64,000 nt of DNA, taken from assembly GCA_015227615.1 (NCBI GenBank), contig JAALGZ010000014.1, forward strand, positions 682,001 to 746,000, in the 5' to 3' direction. Below, in pieces: positions 42,408 to 54,133 of this stretch. The stretch's first letter is position 1, and every line of letters begins with the position of its first letter. The position numbers were made by a program, and so were the translations under genes. The notes under the pieces are model-generated. The model was not told the DNA's origin, did no database searches, and saw only the letters and a program-made list of their open reading frames with translations. Origin of the DNA: Labyrinthula sp. Ha (taxonomy: Eukaryota; Sar; Bigyra; Labyrinthulida; Labyrinthulaceae).

Positions 42408-43721
42408 TTAGTTTACTAATTGCGGGTAGTACGCACTTAATTTAAATTTTCGAAGCGAGTCATAAGTTAGTAGAAATAATACCTCTTCTTTCGCATCATC
42501 AAAAATATCAAACGTAATATTTTCGCTATTAAGCTTTTCTGTTATTTTTATTCTTGTTTTACCTGAAATATTTATTTGTGCAATTGATCCTTCTCGAATA
42601 AAGTCGTTAAAAATCTTTTTAGTAAAATTAAGCCGTTGAAATTCATTTATTGATTGGAGTTGATTCAAATGTTGAATGAAGATCAAGTTCTCTACACAAG
42701 CTGTCCCAACCAAAAACGCTTGGAAGAAATTCTTACCAATTTGATGGTTTAAGATATCATTTAGAGTTAAGTCATCTTCAAAAGATGCCTTGTTGCTGTA
42801 TTCATATTCATATACCTTTAGTAGAAAGTATCCAAAGAGAAAGAAAAAGTTGGTTGTAAAAGCGATATTTGACAATGCATATGGGAAGATATTTATCTCT
42901 GCCGCTTCGTCGTACCAAAGTAGATGATAAACTATTTCAACTGTGCCAGATATAACGCATGGTGTTGTTCCTAGAGTAAAGGCAAGCAGAGGAAACTTCC
43001 TCATCCACGGCTTTTCTACATGATTCTGCTCTTTGCAGTGCGTATAAATTATTACTACCTCCCCAAGCACTGGAATAAACATAAAACCTGCGCATAGTAT
43101 TGGAATACCTATTTTCTCAAGAGCACATTCTTGTCCTGTGATCCAACCTTGACAAATAATTTTCTCCAGGATAAAACTTATCAAGGCAATGACAAGCCAA
43201 ATAAAAACTAAGAGTGATTTAAGAAATTTAGGTGAATGTACGCACTTGAGTTTACCAATTTCTTTTTTGGTGGTGTACTCTGTTTCAGTATATTGATTAC
43301 TTTCGTAGAGTTTGAGAGTAGAATAGGTATGTTTTTGCTCACGGAAATATTCGAGAAGTTTTGCGTTATAATTAGATTTAGCAATGAGTACCAATCCAGT
43401 CAAAAAAATTGGAGCAACAATCGCTGGAAAAGACATTTTGAAATAAACACTCGCAGAGCATGTAGTTAAAGAAGAGGGTTCATCGAGAACAAAGATGAAA
43501 GAGTATGATACGAATAAAATACAAAAGATGCATTGAGTTCCAAACACGTCCAGATTCTTATCCCTGAGGATAAAGTGGTTTCGTTTCTTGTACCAAAGAA
43601 AAGCCGTTGACAATATAATCAAATAGCTCAATAGAATGAAGATAATGTTGAACATCTGTGTCTCAGGTGGTATTCTTCCCAGAAATGGGGAGGAGCACGA
43701 TGTTAAGTTTCCAGTAATCAT
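42408..43721 (-). CDS. 7TM-RGS protein, paralogue B
   Basis: 437 aa from the ATG at 43721. It aligns along its whole length with paralogue A, sharing blocks such as SCSSPFLGRIPPET, FLWYKKRNHFILR, TTCSASVYFKMSFPA, HSPKFLKSLLV and HNHVEKPWMRK-type segments. The same seven helices are followed by an RGS domain from about 312 (FFQAFLVGTACVENLIFIQH, FIREGSIAQINISGKTRIKI, FDIFDDAKEEVLFLL, YDSLRKFKLSAYY). Most of the RGS core is conserved, so it is probably functional. Differences cluster in the N-terminal loop and the linker before the RGS domain, as expected if the two sense different cues. The same orientation as A, 9.4 kb away with the Copia element between, indicates an old tandem duplication. 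No intron. Confidence 0.92.
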   Translation of the reverse strand: MITGNLTSCSSPFLGRIPPETQMFNIIFILLSYLIILSTAFLWYKKRNHFILRDKNLDVFGTQCIFCILFVSYSFIFVLDEPSSLTTCSASVYFKMSFPAIVAPIFLTGLVLIAKSNYNAKLLEYFREQKHTYSTLKLYESNQYTETEYTTKKEIGKLKCVHSPKFLKSLLVFIWLVIALISFILEKIICQGWITGQECALEKIGIPILCAGFMFIPVLGEVVIIYTHCKEQNHVEKPWMRKFPLLAFTLGTTPCVISGTVEIVYHLLWYDEAAEINIFPYALSNIAFTTNFFFLFGYFLLKVYEYEYSNKASFEDDLTLNDILNHQIGKNFFQAFLVGTACVENLIFIQHLNQLQSINEFQRLNFTKKIFNDFIREGSIAQINISGKTRIKITEKLNSENITFDIFDDAKEEVLFLLTYDSLRKFKLSAYYPQLVN

Positions 43722-46700
43722 GAAGCTAGCTTTGGATTATCGTTTCACTTTCTTAGTCTCACAGAACGTGTTTGAGTTTGAAGTATGTTGCATTTTAATA
43801 GCTACTAAGCACTAGTAAATAGTAAATACTACTTACGTAATACCAAAACCGAAAAGTCTCAGAGGTTAGTGACAGAATAACAGTGTTTGTTGTTTTGGTT
43901 CCCGGAATTGCCGTGTGTCTCCTAGAAGTTACAACTGGGCCTGTTTAACGTATAAATTTCCATAGAAAATACGTTACAGAATCGTCTTGCTAGAATTAAG
44001 AAAATTTTGGGATAATACTCTGATTATCAAAAAGGGAGAAAAGTTATAAATTTGGGATAGGTTAAATAAACCGGGAATTAAATAGAATTTTCGGTAACTA
44101 CTTATACAATTGGGAACCCATTAATCCCGGGAATATAGTAAGAAAAAATATGAAAAGAATGTTTCCTCTAGTTAGCGTGATTACATATATTCGTGCAAAA
44201 TTGTTCTCTAGATGGGAACATAATACCCGGTCAGCTTTGACAGGAAGTATTTTAAATTGGTTACTCAGATTCTAATATTCGCACTTTGCTTTTATGAAAC
44301 TAAAATAAAATTTAAAACTTATATGAAAACAAATGTTGTTTCAATCTCACTTGAGACTACGTACCTGGTTTAATACATAGAACTGAACTCAGGTAGAGTT
44401 TGATTTTTTTTGGTTTCAGGAAATATTATTTAGACAACGAGTATTTAAACATTTGATTTAATTAGAATACAGTTTTTGTCGAGTAAGTCAGGCTTGGCAT
44501 AGCTGAGCAAGGTTAGCAAAACTATTGGGCATATTGAGTGAAACTACTGACAGGGAATTGTCAGTGGCATCCAACCAAATTCTCAATGATGCCTAAACAT
44601 CTATGAGAAGTCAGAGCTCAAGTTAGTATCAAATGTGCAGGAAATTAATGAAACTGTAAGAGTTTCAACGGGATGTATTGGGAAATTTTAGAGCTGGCTT
44701 ATAGGACACTAGCGAATAGCTAAAGATGAAAAACTTGAGACGATGATAGAATCAATATTTAGGGGTTTACCCTGACAATGTCTTTATATATTACCCACAT
44801 ACCTTCCAGACTATTTTCATTTCTCTCACTATAAGGTGACTAAGATGAAGCTAAGTTGAAACAAAACTCTCATTGGAAATCCCAGTCAAAAATATGGTTT
44901 GACTGAACGTTCTATGACCCCTTTGTCACAAGAAAGTAAATAAACATCTAGTAACAAGCTCAATCCTGTGCTCATAGTTTGATCCGTAATTGTCGAAGAG
45001 GTGTGATGAATTTTAGGTCTCTATACACAAGTTAGTTGGTCTATGAAACCCAGCTACTTAAATAGCTGGAGCTTCAATGGTTTCAAATTTTGAGGCAAAT
45101 AATTCTCGACGGCTAAGATAAGCACATAACGAATACTACGGGTATAACACCTAACTTCCTAAAGTGGTTCTAGCACCCAATATTAGGCTTGGGACATATA
45201 ATAAAACTTTTGCGAAGTTGCTTAACTGAATAAGTACTTAGAATCAAGTTCAGTATATGGATCCATCCGGGAACGAGATTGAGAAACATCTGAGGTCGCA
45301 GATGTACCCACAAAGCGACATGGACGATCTTCTCTAGGGTACTCCTTGGATGGGAATTAAACTTGACATTTGATCAGGAAATAGCTGATACGTTTCTAAG
45401 GAGCACAAGGAAAAGGGCTCCAAATCTAAGATTTCACCTATAAAAGGTACTCAACATTTATAGGAAGAACACAAAGTTAAGTTACATTTTCAGTGTTTAA
45501 AATATTAGCGTTGTAATGTTTTGTTTTATGAACTCTGACTGTTCTTTTGTTTTCACCAGAGTGATTATGTATTATTAACATTGAGATTCTTGAGTTTAGG
45601 AAATCTAACCGCATTCGTTTCATCGAGCTACAGCTTTCAGAAGGCGTCTTCCTCTGGTAGGTGATGATGAATTCATTCATCATGATCTCCCTCTGATACA
45701 TAGATGAACCCAACATGCTCCGCCTTTTGTCCCGAATATGCTTCACGTGGATGGATTTCTGAACAAATTGAGAAGTGAAAGTGCGGGATGGAACTCTTGA
45801 GCTTCCTTTATATAATCATTTGCAATTCTTTTTACGTGAATATTGTGGTTGTTAGCAAAACCAGACCTGTTACAGGTAATAGGATAACCCCTAAAGACAT
45901 ACCACTTATTAATACTGTCCTAAGATTCAAAAATAGTTTTTAATGCCCCTGTTTTTGACAAATTTTGAAAGCGCTCAGAATATGTTTGATAATGAAAATT
46001 ATAAGTTTGTAAATTAAATTCTTGTTTTGTGTATTAACATCTGACGAGGTCGTCATAAAAGAAACATCCTAAAAAACTTCGTGTTACAACCTATAAATTT
46101 TACTGATTGAACACAAAACCCTGTATTTTCCCCTTTGTTTCAACCTGCAAGTGAAGTATTTTTAAATATTTCCTTAGATAAAGACTGAGCATGTCATATT
46201 CATTTGCAAGGACTTTCACCCCTGTTGCAAACAAAAAATTGCGAATTCTGGATTCTTGGATAATAGTGGTGCCTCAACTCTTGTGAAAACTTTTCTATTA
46301 CCGCTTGCATTCTTAACCTTCACCCAGTAGGCAATGCTATTGCAAGACAACTCTAGGATTCTTGAATGTTTATTACAGAGACTCTTTAGTATCAAATCCT
46401 TGCTTCTTAATACATTACAGATATATCCAGTTTTCTTTGGATAATCTAGTTAATACAGAAATTTTAGATCTTACGTTATCTTATCATATGGTTCAAGTAT
46501 TTTATAAGACCATTACATTACTTAAGATTTGTTACTGTTAATCTCGTAGTGAATATTTTTTCATTGTTTGTTCATGTAGCGATACAACATATTTGTTTTC
46601 GTTGGTTATTACCTTCTCATGAGGATTTCATTATGATTTGACATATTCTTTTATCAATTTGATTTTTTATTCTTCATGAAACTAACAGATTTTCCTTATG

Positions 46701-49700
46701 CTGATGATTTGAGCCATTTTCTCTTTGTAATATAATCCTATTCAGTCTGCTGCTCAACCAATAAAGGGATGCAGAGCAAGTATTGCGACTATTTGAGTTT
46801 TTTATTGCGTGTTGTGATACTTGTGAAATCTAGCTCGCTTCTCTAGGTTTTGAATAGATATTTTTAAGGTAGTGGGTACCAGAAAATAAGTAGTCGGTAG
46901 TGATACATTTTGATTAGGTGATAATTTTTCAACTAACTTTCTATCTAAAGTTTTTTCGCTGAGAATTATCAGAAATTCCCAAGCATTTTTTATTACCTAT
47001 TGATAATGGTGGAATATTAACAATAGAATATATGGACTGAAACGGCTTCCTTTTCATTCAAAAATTCTTAAGAACTATAAAAAATTGGCTTTGTCGCCTA
47101 AGTGCATCCTCTTCCTAGAACATCATAGGATCATATCAACATTTTATCAAGGTTTATATAGGGGACAATAATGAATATTTGTTTGACATCTTCATTCAGG
47201 GTCATAGGGCATAATTTACTACTAATATGCAAATAATATTGAAAACAAAGTCATAGTCATCCGATAAGAAGAAAAATCCCGACTCTGTTTTGTTAGTCAG
47301 AATCAACACAGGAGTCATTTCATTTTCATAAAGTTCAGCAGAAAACATGTCTAATTGAGGAAGGGATCTCCAAACAGCCATAAGCTTTGTAGTCACGAAG
47401 CTATAGGGGTCAATATTTATGATCTTCGGAAAACCATCCAAAGAAAAAAAATCACACTAATTGGCTCATTAAGATTACTCAAGGCATGAGTTGCTGGCTG
47501 AACCTTAGTATTTGTTAAAGTACATCGAATTTTACAGCACTATGCTCATCGTAATGAGAATTCTAATGGTTTGAAATGTATAAAAGTAATATGCTAAATT
47601 CTCAAAATAACTAGGATAAAAGAATAAGAGTTATTCATATTACGAATACTAAGCTATGAAGCTTCAAGAAGAAAAATATTGCGATTGTAAGCTCTATTCT
47701 CTATTGCGTCTACATTTTTCCGTGTCATGTGTTATCTTGAGGTAACTGGAATGAGTAGTCATTTGGATGCATAACTTAGACCATAGGCTCAATTACCAAA
47801 TATGTATTGGAAGAGTATGGCTAGATTCTTTTAATGTTACCATTATAACAAATCTTTCACTTGATAATAAAGTACGCCAAACTCAAAATAATGTTATTCA
47901 TCTCCAGAATATAAAAGGATTAAAATTAGCTGCAATAAATGAAGCTACTAGAAAAAATATCTCATGATGAACATGTTGCAAGTGAGTAGAGATAGATATT
48001 AGCATAGGGAAATATATATGTATTCTAACGGGAGAATTCGAATGCAAAATTGTTAAATATCTGCTGTGTCTAAGAGAATTCAAATAAAAAATACCTGGTC
48101 AGATCACCACAGGTAACACCTAAAAATGGTGATTTGGAAGACGATTACATCTAACTCGAAGGTCAACACCACTGTTAATTACAAATACTATGGATATTTA
48201 TGCATGTTGCAAGAGAAAAACGGTATAAAGTAATATAGAAATTTCAGATGGCGAATACACCGTTTCACCGAAGAAGATTAGGCAAGCACTGAAATGACAA
48301 AATTTACAAGGTTGTGCTTGTAGTAGATGAAATCGAGTTCCAAAATACATATAAGATCAGATCAGACACAACAGAAAAAAGATTCAAAGACCATAGGACA
48401 CTGGTACTAAGAGTTACTTTATTTGAGTAAAAAACGTGTTAAGATATATGTGTTTCATGGTACATATATTTCAAGAACTATTATAAATGTTTACTTAAAG
48501 CAAAACACCTATTAACAAAAGCGAAAACAGTGAAATATCGCTATTGAAGCTGATAAAAAATTGAAAACCAATTATTCTTCATTTACGGTAAAGCACTCAA
48601 AACAAAGGCAGAAAATCTTATACAATTGCTTAAATTGATACGAAATAAATAGAAAACTATTTATAGAAGCGGGGGAACATACGGAACAGAATGTTAAACC
48701 TAAGTATTTCTAGAGAGAACAAATAGCAATCACTATTATTTAATAGAAGCAAGAGATATTTTTTTTTCTCTTTCCTCACTCTTTTCTCATTTAATGTTAC
48801 ATTTTCACATGCTCAAACAGCTATCAATTAGCAACACTATAAAAATATTTGCGTTCGGATCTCGTACTTAATCAAGGATATATAGATATATATTTTTTTT
48901 TAAATTAAAGGGATTGAATTTCCAGGAGTAGCATACCCAAGACCTTAGATATCTAAGAAGAAAAATGTTTTGATTGAATTTACACTCATTCATTTATAGT
49001 TTCGAAAGAAGGAAAAGATGGTCGATATTCAATGATGAAAGCAAATGCAGCCAAGTTGAGATCAGATACACAAGTTAGAACCTACAAGTACTATGAACTA
49101 AGGAATGTCATGAAGCATGAGGTAGAAAGTTCCATGATGTTAATGAAAATGTTATTACTTAATATCAACAAAATAAGTTATTTTTCAAGACATAGAGTAT
49201 AATCAATAACCACCCAATGGTATTTAAGCTATCTTAAACCTACCATCTCATTTGTCTCTTAACGCTATCGAATGGTTTCATATGGTTGCATATTTTGTTA
49301 ATTTTTCAGTAATTTTTGGCATCAAGATAGGTTTTTGCTTTCTAAAAACAAACCACATATATACTTTATTGCTTCCAGTGTACAAACATTGCTACTCAGA
49401 AAAAATCTTACTTTGAGCCCAGCTTTCTTTTCACATCGTCATCAAAGCTCCCTTTATGGTTAGTGCAACTTTGTATATGGAGCGCTATTGATATTCTTAT
49501 TTTTCAATTATTGTCTCGCTTAACGTGTAAAATACGACGTCTCTGTAATGAATTTTGTTCGAATGACTATATAGAGGCTGCTAACAGGTGCAACTCGCGC
49601 ATCTACAGCTGAATATTACCCCCTCAACTCTATTTCATATTTATACTAGATATTTTTGTGTTTCTGAGAGTACAGTCAAAAGCTTTATATTTCAAACTGC

Positions 49701-51836
49701 TCGGCTCGTCTGTAACCTAAAAATACCTTAATTAACTCAAACCCAATAAGTCTCAAAGTATGACCCTCTTAAAATGAACTAGCACCACATTTGCGTAGCT
49801 TCTTATTCTCTCCAAACTATATTGAGAATATTGCTGAGCTGCTATGCTATGAAGGATGACAAATTGTACTAAATTCTGTGAATATAAACTATAGTTGAAA
49901 TATGCTCTTCTTTAATGAATATGCAAAAGTTTTCAACGCAGTGTCTTGGTCTATCTTCAAAGCTATGCGGTTCAGTGTATCTGTTTGTGTTAGTTAGAGG
50001 ACTTTATTTAATTTACCTAACTTTTTTAGGTAATGTAACTGTGGTTATTCATATTGCTATTTACGTGAGCCTTGCAGAAGTGTCTAAGGCTTCTCTGTTG
50101 AATAAAAAGCAGTTGCCATGGCATTAACTCTGCCTTTTATGAACTGCACTGTCTCACAACCATTTAAGCCTTTGTGCGGAATGGAAAAAATCTTTGAAGT
50201 TGCTTGATATCTTTTAAACAAATTTTGTTACATTATCTTACTGATTTAGCAAGTTCAGGCTGTCTTCTGACATAATCGCAGTAGCTTTCAACATTCCAGG
50301 CATTCTTTGGCATTTACTATCTTTTCTCGTATTCTCTATTCTTAGCGTTGCGTACTACAAGATAATAGTACTAAGGCAGCTATTAAAATTAACTAGAACA
50401 TCTCGGTATATACATTCGGTTATCGATTATCATCTTATTATTAACTGATAGGATAGTCGTAGTAGATAGATGATTTTGGAAAGCAAAACACAACCAACTC
50501 TACGAAATCGTCTAAACTGAAACAGCGAAACAAGGAGCGTCGTGCATTGAAGGATAAGAAATAAAAGAACAAAAGACTCTATTCGATTAAGCTGCTTTGG
50601 GAAAACATATATCCTTAACCAAGATGTTTTTAAGTAAAATAGACTTTATTTTAGTTCTGTTGTTTGCCTCGTATGAGCCTTAAACTCCACTCGAAATCCT
50701 AAATGCCTGATTGATTTTAGTAGAAACACCAAGCGTCTTTATAGTAACTTCGCCTCAGTATTCAGTATATCGCTGCTGGATAATTCATTCTCAGCAGACA
50801 AACATCCCAAGCAGTGGAAACTTTGACATCCATAAGGTGATAGCTGTTTGAGCAAAGTCCCCATTACCTTCTCAAATTTTGTTTTGCTTATTTGCCTTGA
50901 TCATTATTAAATTCAAAGCTGTCTTCCTAAATAGTAAATTGCGTGAGTAAAATGCCGCTTTTCCTCTTCGTTGTGTACATCTACTAGCACAGTTAATTTA
51001 GTACTCTGTGCTCTCATCCTTAGATTGTTCTAGTAGCTTCCTTGTTCTCTGTTTTTCACGGAAAAAAAGGGTCCTCTAAAAAAAGATCTCAAGGAAAATT
51101 TCAATGAATTGGTAATTAAGCTGCTGTATTCTTCTTGGTAATAACACCAAGCTTGTGAATGAACTTAAGTCATTGTTCAGCTAATTGCTGCAGATATTTC
51201 CTCACAGCGCAAAGTGTATTACTTCCCAAATTAACGTGATTTTCGCAGGTTACACTAAGAATATACTTTAAGTTTTTCATCTCGAATCTGAGATTTATTC
51301 CAAGGGCGCAGTGATTTTTTTGTAAAAACTATCATGCATGTCTTCAGTTTTGTACTTCCACTCCAAAATCAACCTCGCCATGTTTTTCTAAACAGTTGTA
51401 CGCTGATATTTCTTGACTTTTGAATTGGGCGTCAATAAAAGTTTTGAGATGTATAAGTTCCTCTACTTACGCATTACCTCTAAAATTGTTTGAATTTTCT
51501 ATTTCACTCGTTTTTCTGCTGTGTTCAATGTTGATTGACACTCTACGAATGCCCTTCTCTGCTTAGAATTTCTTGCAAATACCTTTTTTTAAGCCTAGTT
51601 GAGCAAACAGCAATGACCAGTTCTATAACTGGAAAATTCTCATACCGGTGTCAATAATAACTTTTTCGTACTTTTAGCTATGAAGTGTCTTTCAAGCTAA
51701 TAAGTAGAAACTTTTTCAGATATGAACAGTAATGTCAAACTGTGTTATCCCTGTGCTATACTTAAGTTGCAAAAGAGACAAAGGAACTAAAACAATGCAG
51801 AATGAAAATTAGGCGTTGAGAAGGAAACTTTGTTTT
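43722..51836. other. 8.1-kb gene desert
   Basis: The largest gap in the window. Most frames are short and low-complexity. Three look slightly less random: 45257-45337 plus (26 codons from ATG, charged), 45477-45746 minus (89 codons, no ATG at the start, preceded by TATATAAAGG) and 47202-47441 minus (79 codons). None has a recognisable motif or an intron linking it to another frame. No repeats with clear ends were seen. Confidence 0.5.
47202..47441 (-). other. Possible gene fragment, 79 codons
   Basis: A minus-strand frame with balanced composition (GFPKIINIDPYSFVTTKLMA then WRSLPQLDMFSAELYENEM and LILTNKTESGFFFLSDDYDF). It reads more like protein than the surrounding frames, but it starts at TTG rather than ATG, and its last 15 residues are low-quality hydrophobic. 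It could be an exon of a decayed gene. Function not recognised. Confidence 0.25.
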
Positions 51837-53945
51837 ATGAAATATCAAGAGAAATTAAAAAAACTTATAAGGAAGAAACCATCTCGTAAAGCTAAACTTT
51901 CAGGATTAGAGATATATCTTCGTAAAAGCGTTCTTCAAGAAAAGAAAAAATGTCTATTGAAAAAGAACACTGGGTTTCTAGTAAAGTTACAGAACGACTT
52001 GGATGAAGGGAAAATATCTTCCAGCGTGGCCAAGGAAAAGATTCAAGTATTTCTAGAGTCAAAAATAAAAAATTTACGAAAAATATCAAGCTCTAAGACA
52101 CCAAAAATTCTTCCAAGAGAAGATGGAAAAGGTTCTGATCTAGCTATATCCAAAGGCTTCGTTTTTTCTGTGATTTACAAAACAGAACTCGGGAATGCAG
52201 AGCATGAAGTTCTTATTTCACAGTCTACAAAAACTGCATTGAAAGTAGTTTTAATCCCCAAGACTAAATGCACCAACACTTTGCCAAGAACCTTTGAAGA
52301 TATGTTTGGGAAAGAGCTTAAGGAAAAACTATCTCTACCGGGGAACAAGCAGTATCTCTTCATGCAAATATTTTCCTTAAATTTTGTAAGCAAAAAAAGC
52401 TTAACCGAAGGTCTTAGTATATTTCTAAATCTTCCAGAAAACAGTCTATCGGATTCCTTTCTAGAGAAACTTCCTTTAATGAATGGAATCAGTGAATTGA
52501 AAAGAACCTGTTTGTGTCTTAATGCCCTGGCATTTGGTGGAGTTAAAGGATTAGGTAAGAAAAATACTGAGTTAATAAAATCTTCAAAGATTAAGTCAAA
52601 GTTATCTCAATATGAAGAAAGCCTAGAATTGATTAGAAACTACTTTTTAAGAACGGCCCTACTGTGTACCCAACTTATTATGCTTCAAAAGTCATTCAAA
52701 GCTAGAAAGGAAGCCAAAATTTTTTTATCTTCCCAAAGTATGAAGGGGGAACAGAGTATGGGAAAGTTTAGAGAAAACTCATTAGGTTTTTCACAAAAAG
52801 AAGAGCAAGATCTGGCTTTTACTCCTTTTACAGAAGAGGTAGTTAAATTGGTACATGCAATTCGTACTAAGATGAGCAAAAGTATGCCCACTCGGGTGCG
52901 ATCTTTTCACTACTTATGCTATGTTGTTAAAATGGTATGTGGGGCTCTTGAATTGAAGGAATTTGGTTCCATTCCTTTGGGATTGGGTTTGCCTGAGAGC
53001 GATAATGATTTTTTTATTACCCATACTAGTTTTCCTGACAGTAAACCTCCATCCAAAACAGAGCCCATGTCAACAGATTTTCCAATAAAAGATCAGACCA
53101 ATATTGTAGCAGCTGGAGTGGCGATGGAATTTTGGGAAAAAGTTCTGAGCAAGTGCTTTCCGAAATCTAGAACTGATCCAGACTTCACTAAGAAATACAA
53201 GAGTTGTTACTGCCAGCAAACACACTTTGCGTCACAGGAGACTGTGTTCAGGCAGCTAAATCAAATTAAGAAAGTCTGCTCGCAGTTCTTGTGTTTCTCT
53301 GATCCTCAGATCCTGCTCGGCCCGATACCTGTGCTTAGGTTAAAATTTTGTGAGCCGAAAGCTGTGTTGGAAAAATGTAAACAATGTCCAAACTGTCTCT
53401 ACGTCGACATTTCTAGTGGCCATTCACCTGGACATACTAGGCAGCAAGCCTTTGCTTTCATTGAATACTTCAAGTTGCACTTCAGCTTGTTTGAACCCGT
53501 AGTTATCTTTTTAAAACACGTTCTGCAGGCTAAAAAACTAAACAATCCATTTACTGGAGGGGTAAGTTCATTCCCTCTCTGCTGTTTAGTTGCGGCCTAC
53601 TTTAACAGTTACAGATTGTCATGCAGAGGTGATAACCTTGGGAAAGTGATCTACGGCTTTCTTGATTTTTATGGAAACCGATTCAGTTGCGCAACTACGG
53701 GTGTGGATGCTATAGGGACGCAACATGGGAAGCATAAAGTAGAATACTTCTATCCACTAGGAAGATATTCTGAGAGAACCGCTGTTTACATTGTAAATGT
53801 TTTGTTTTTTAATTTGTAGAACTCTCCATTTACACCTTATAGAAATATAGCATCTAGCTGTTTCAATATAGAAAAGGTGATGGCACTTTTCAGGAAAATA
53901 TTGGCGGTAGTGAGAAATGATTTGAATCTAAAAGCTAGAGTGTAA
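51837..53945 (+). CDS. Non-canonical poly(A) polymerase/terminal nucleotidyltransferase, Trf4 (TENT4) type
   Basis: The model is join(51837..53792, 53820..53945), 693 aa, with a 27-nt intron (GTAAAT...TGTAG, phase 0). The second exon restores the family's C-terminal block (NSPFTPYRNIASSCFNIEKV). The palm domain has EFGSIPLGLGLPESDNDFF, giving the Gly-Ser nucleotide motif and catalytic D389 and D391; the third Asp is D524 (YVDISSG). The central domain has VIFLKHVLQAKKLNNPFTGG, the Trf4-family NxxFxGG-type signature, then LLxFLxxYG-like VIYGFLDFYG. Family role: adding short A tails to nuclear RNAs to mark them for the exosome, or tailing mRNAs. Oddities are a Lys-rich N-terminal extension of about 330 residues without known domains and a Cys cluster just before D524. 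I chose the first ATG (51837); a TAG lies in frame 27 bases upstream. Confidence 0.9.
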
Positions 53946-54133
53946 AACCTATAATATAAACGTCTTCTACAGATAAAGTCGAAATATAAATAAGTATCTT
54001 TGTAGAATAATAGGATATAGATTAGAGAGTAGAATCGTTGTCAGTTTGTTTAGAATATAGTAATTTAAGTTTTAAAAACTCCTAATTTAACAAGTGGCTC
54101 TTATATTTCATACTTGCAAAAGAAGCACGTGTG
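53946..54133. other. Short intergenic region between convergent genes
   Basis: 188 bp holding the 3' ends of the nucleotidyltransferase and PT-repeat genes. AT-rich, with no terminator-like or other structure evident. Confidence 0.4.

Noticed and set aside
45477-45746. 89-codon minus-strand frame preceded by TATATAAAGG
   Set aside because: No ATG at its start, no motif and Ser/Met/Arg-rich composition; the TATA-like sequence is common in this AT-rich DNA.
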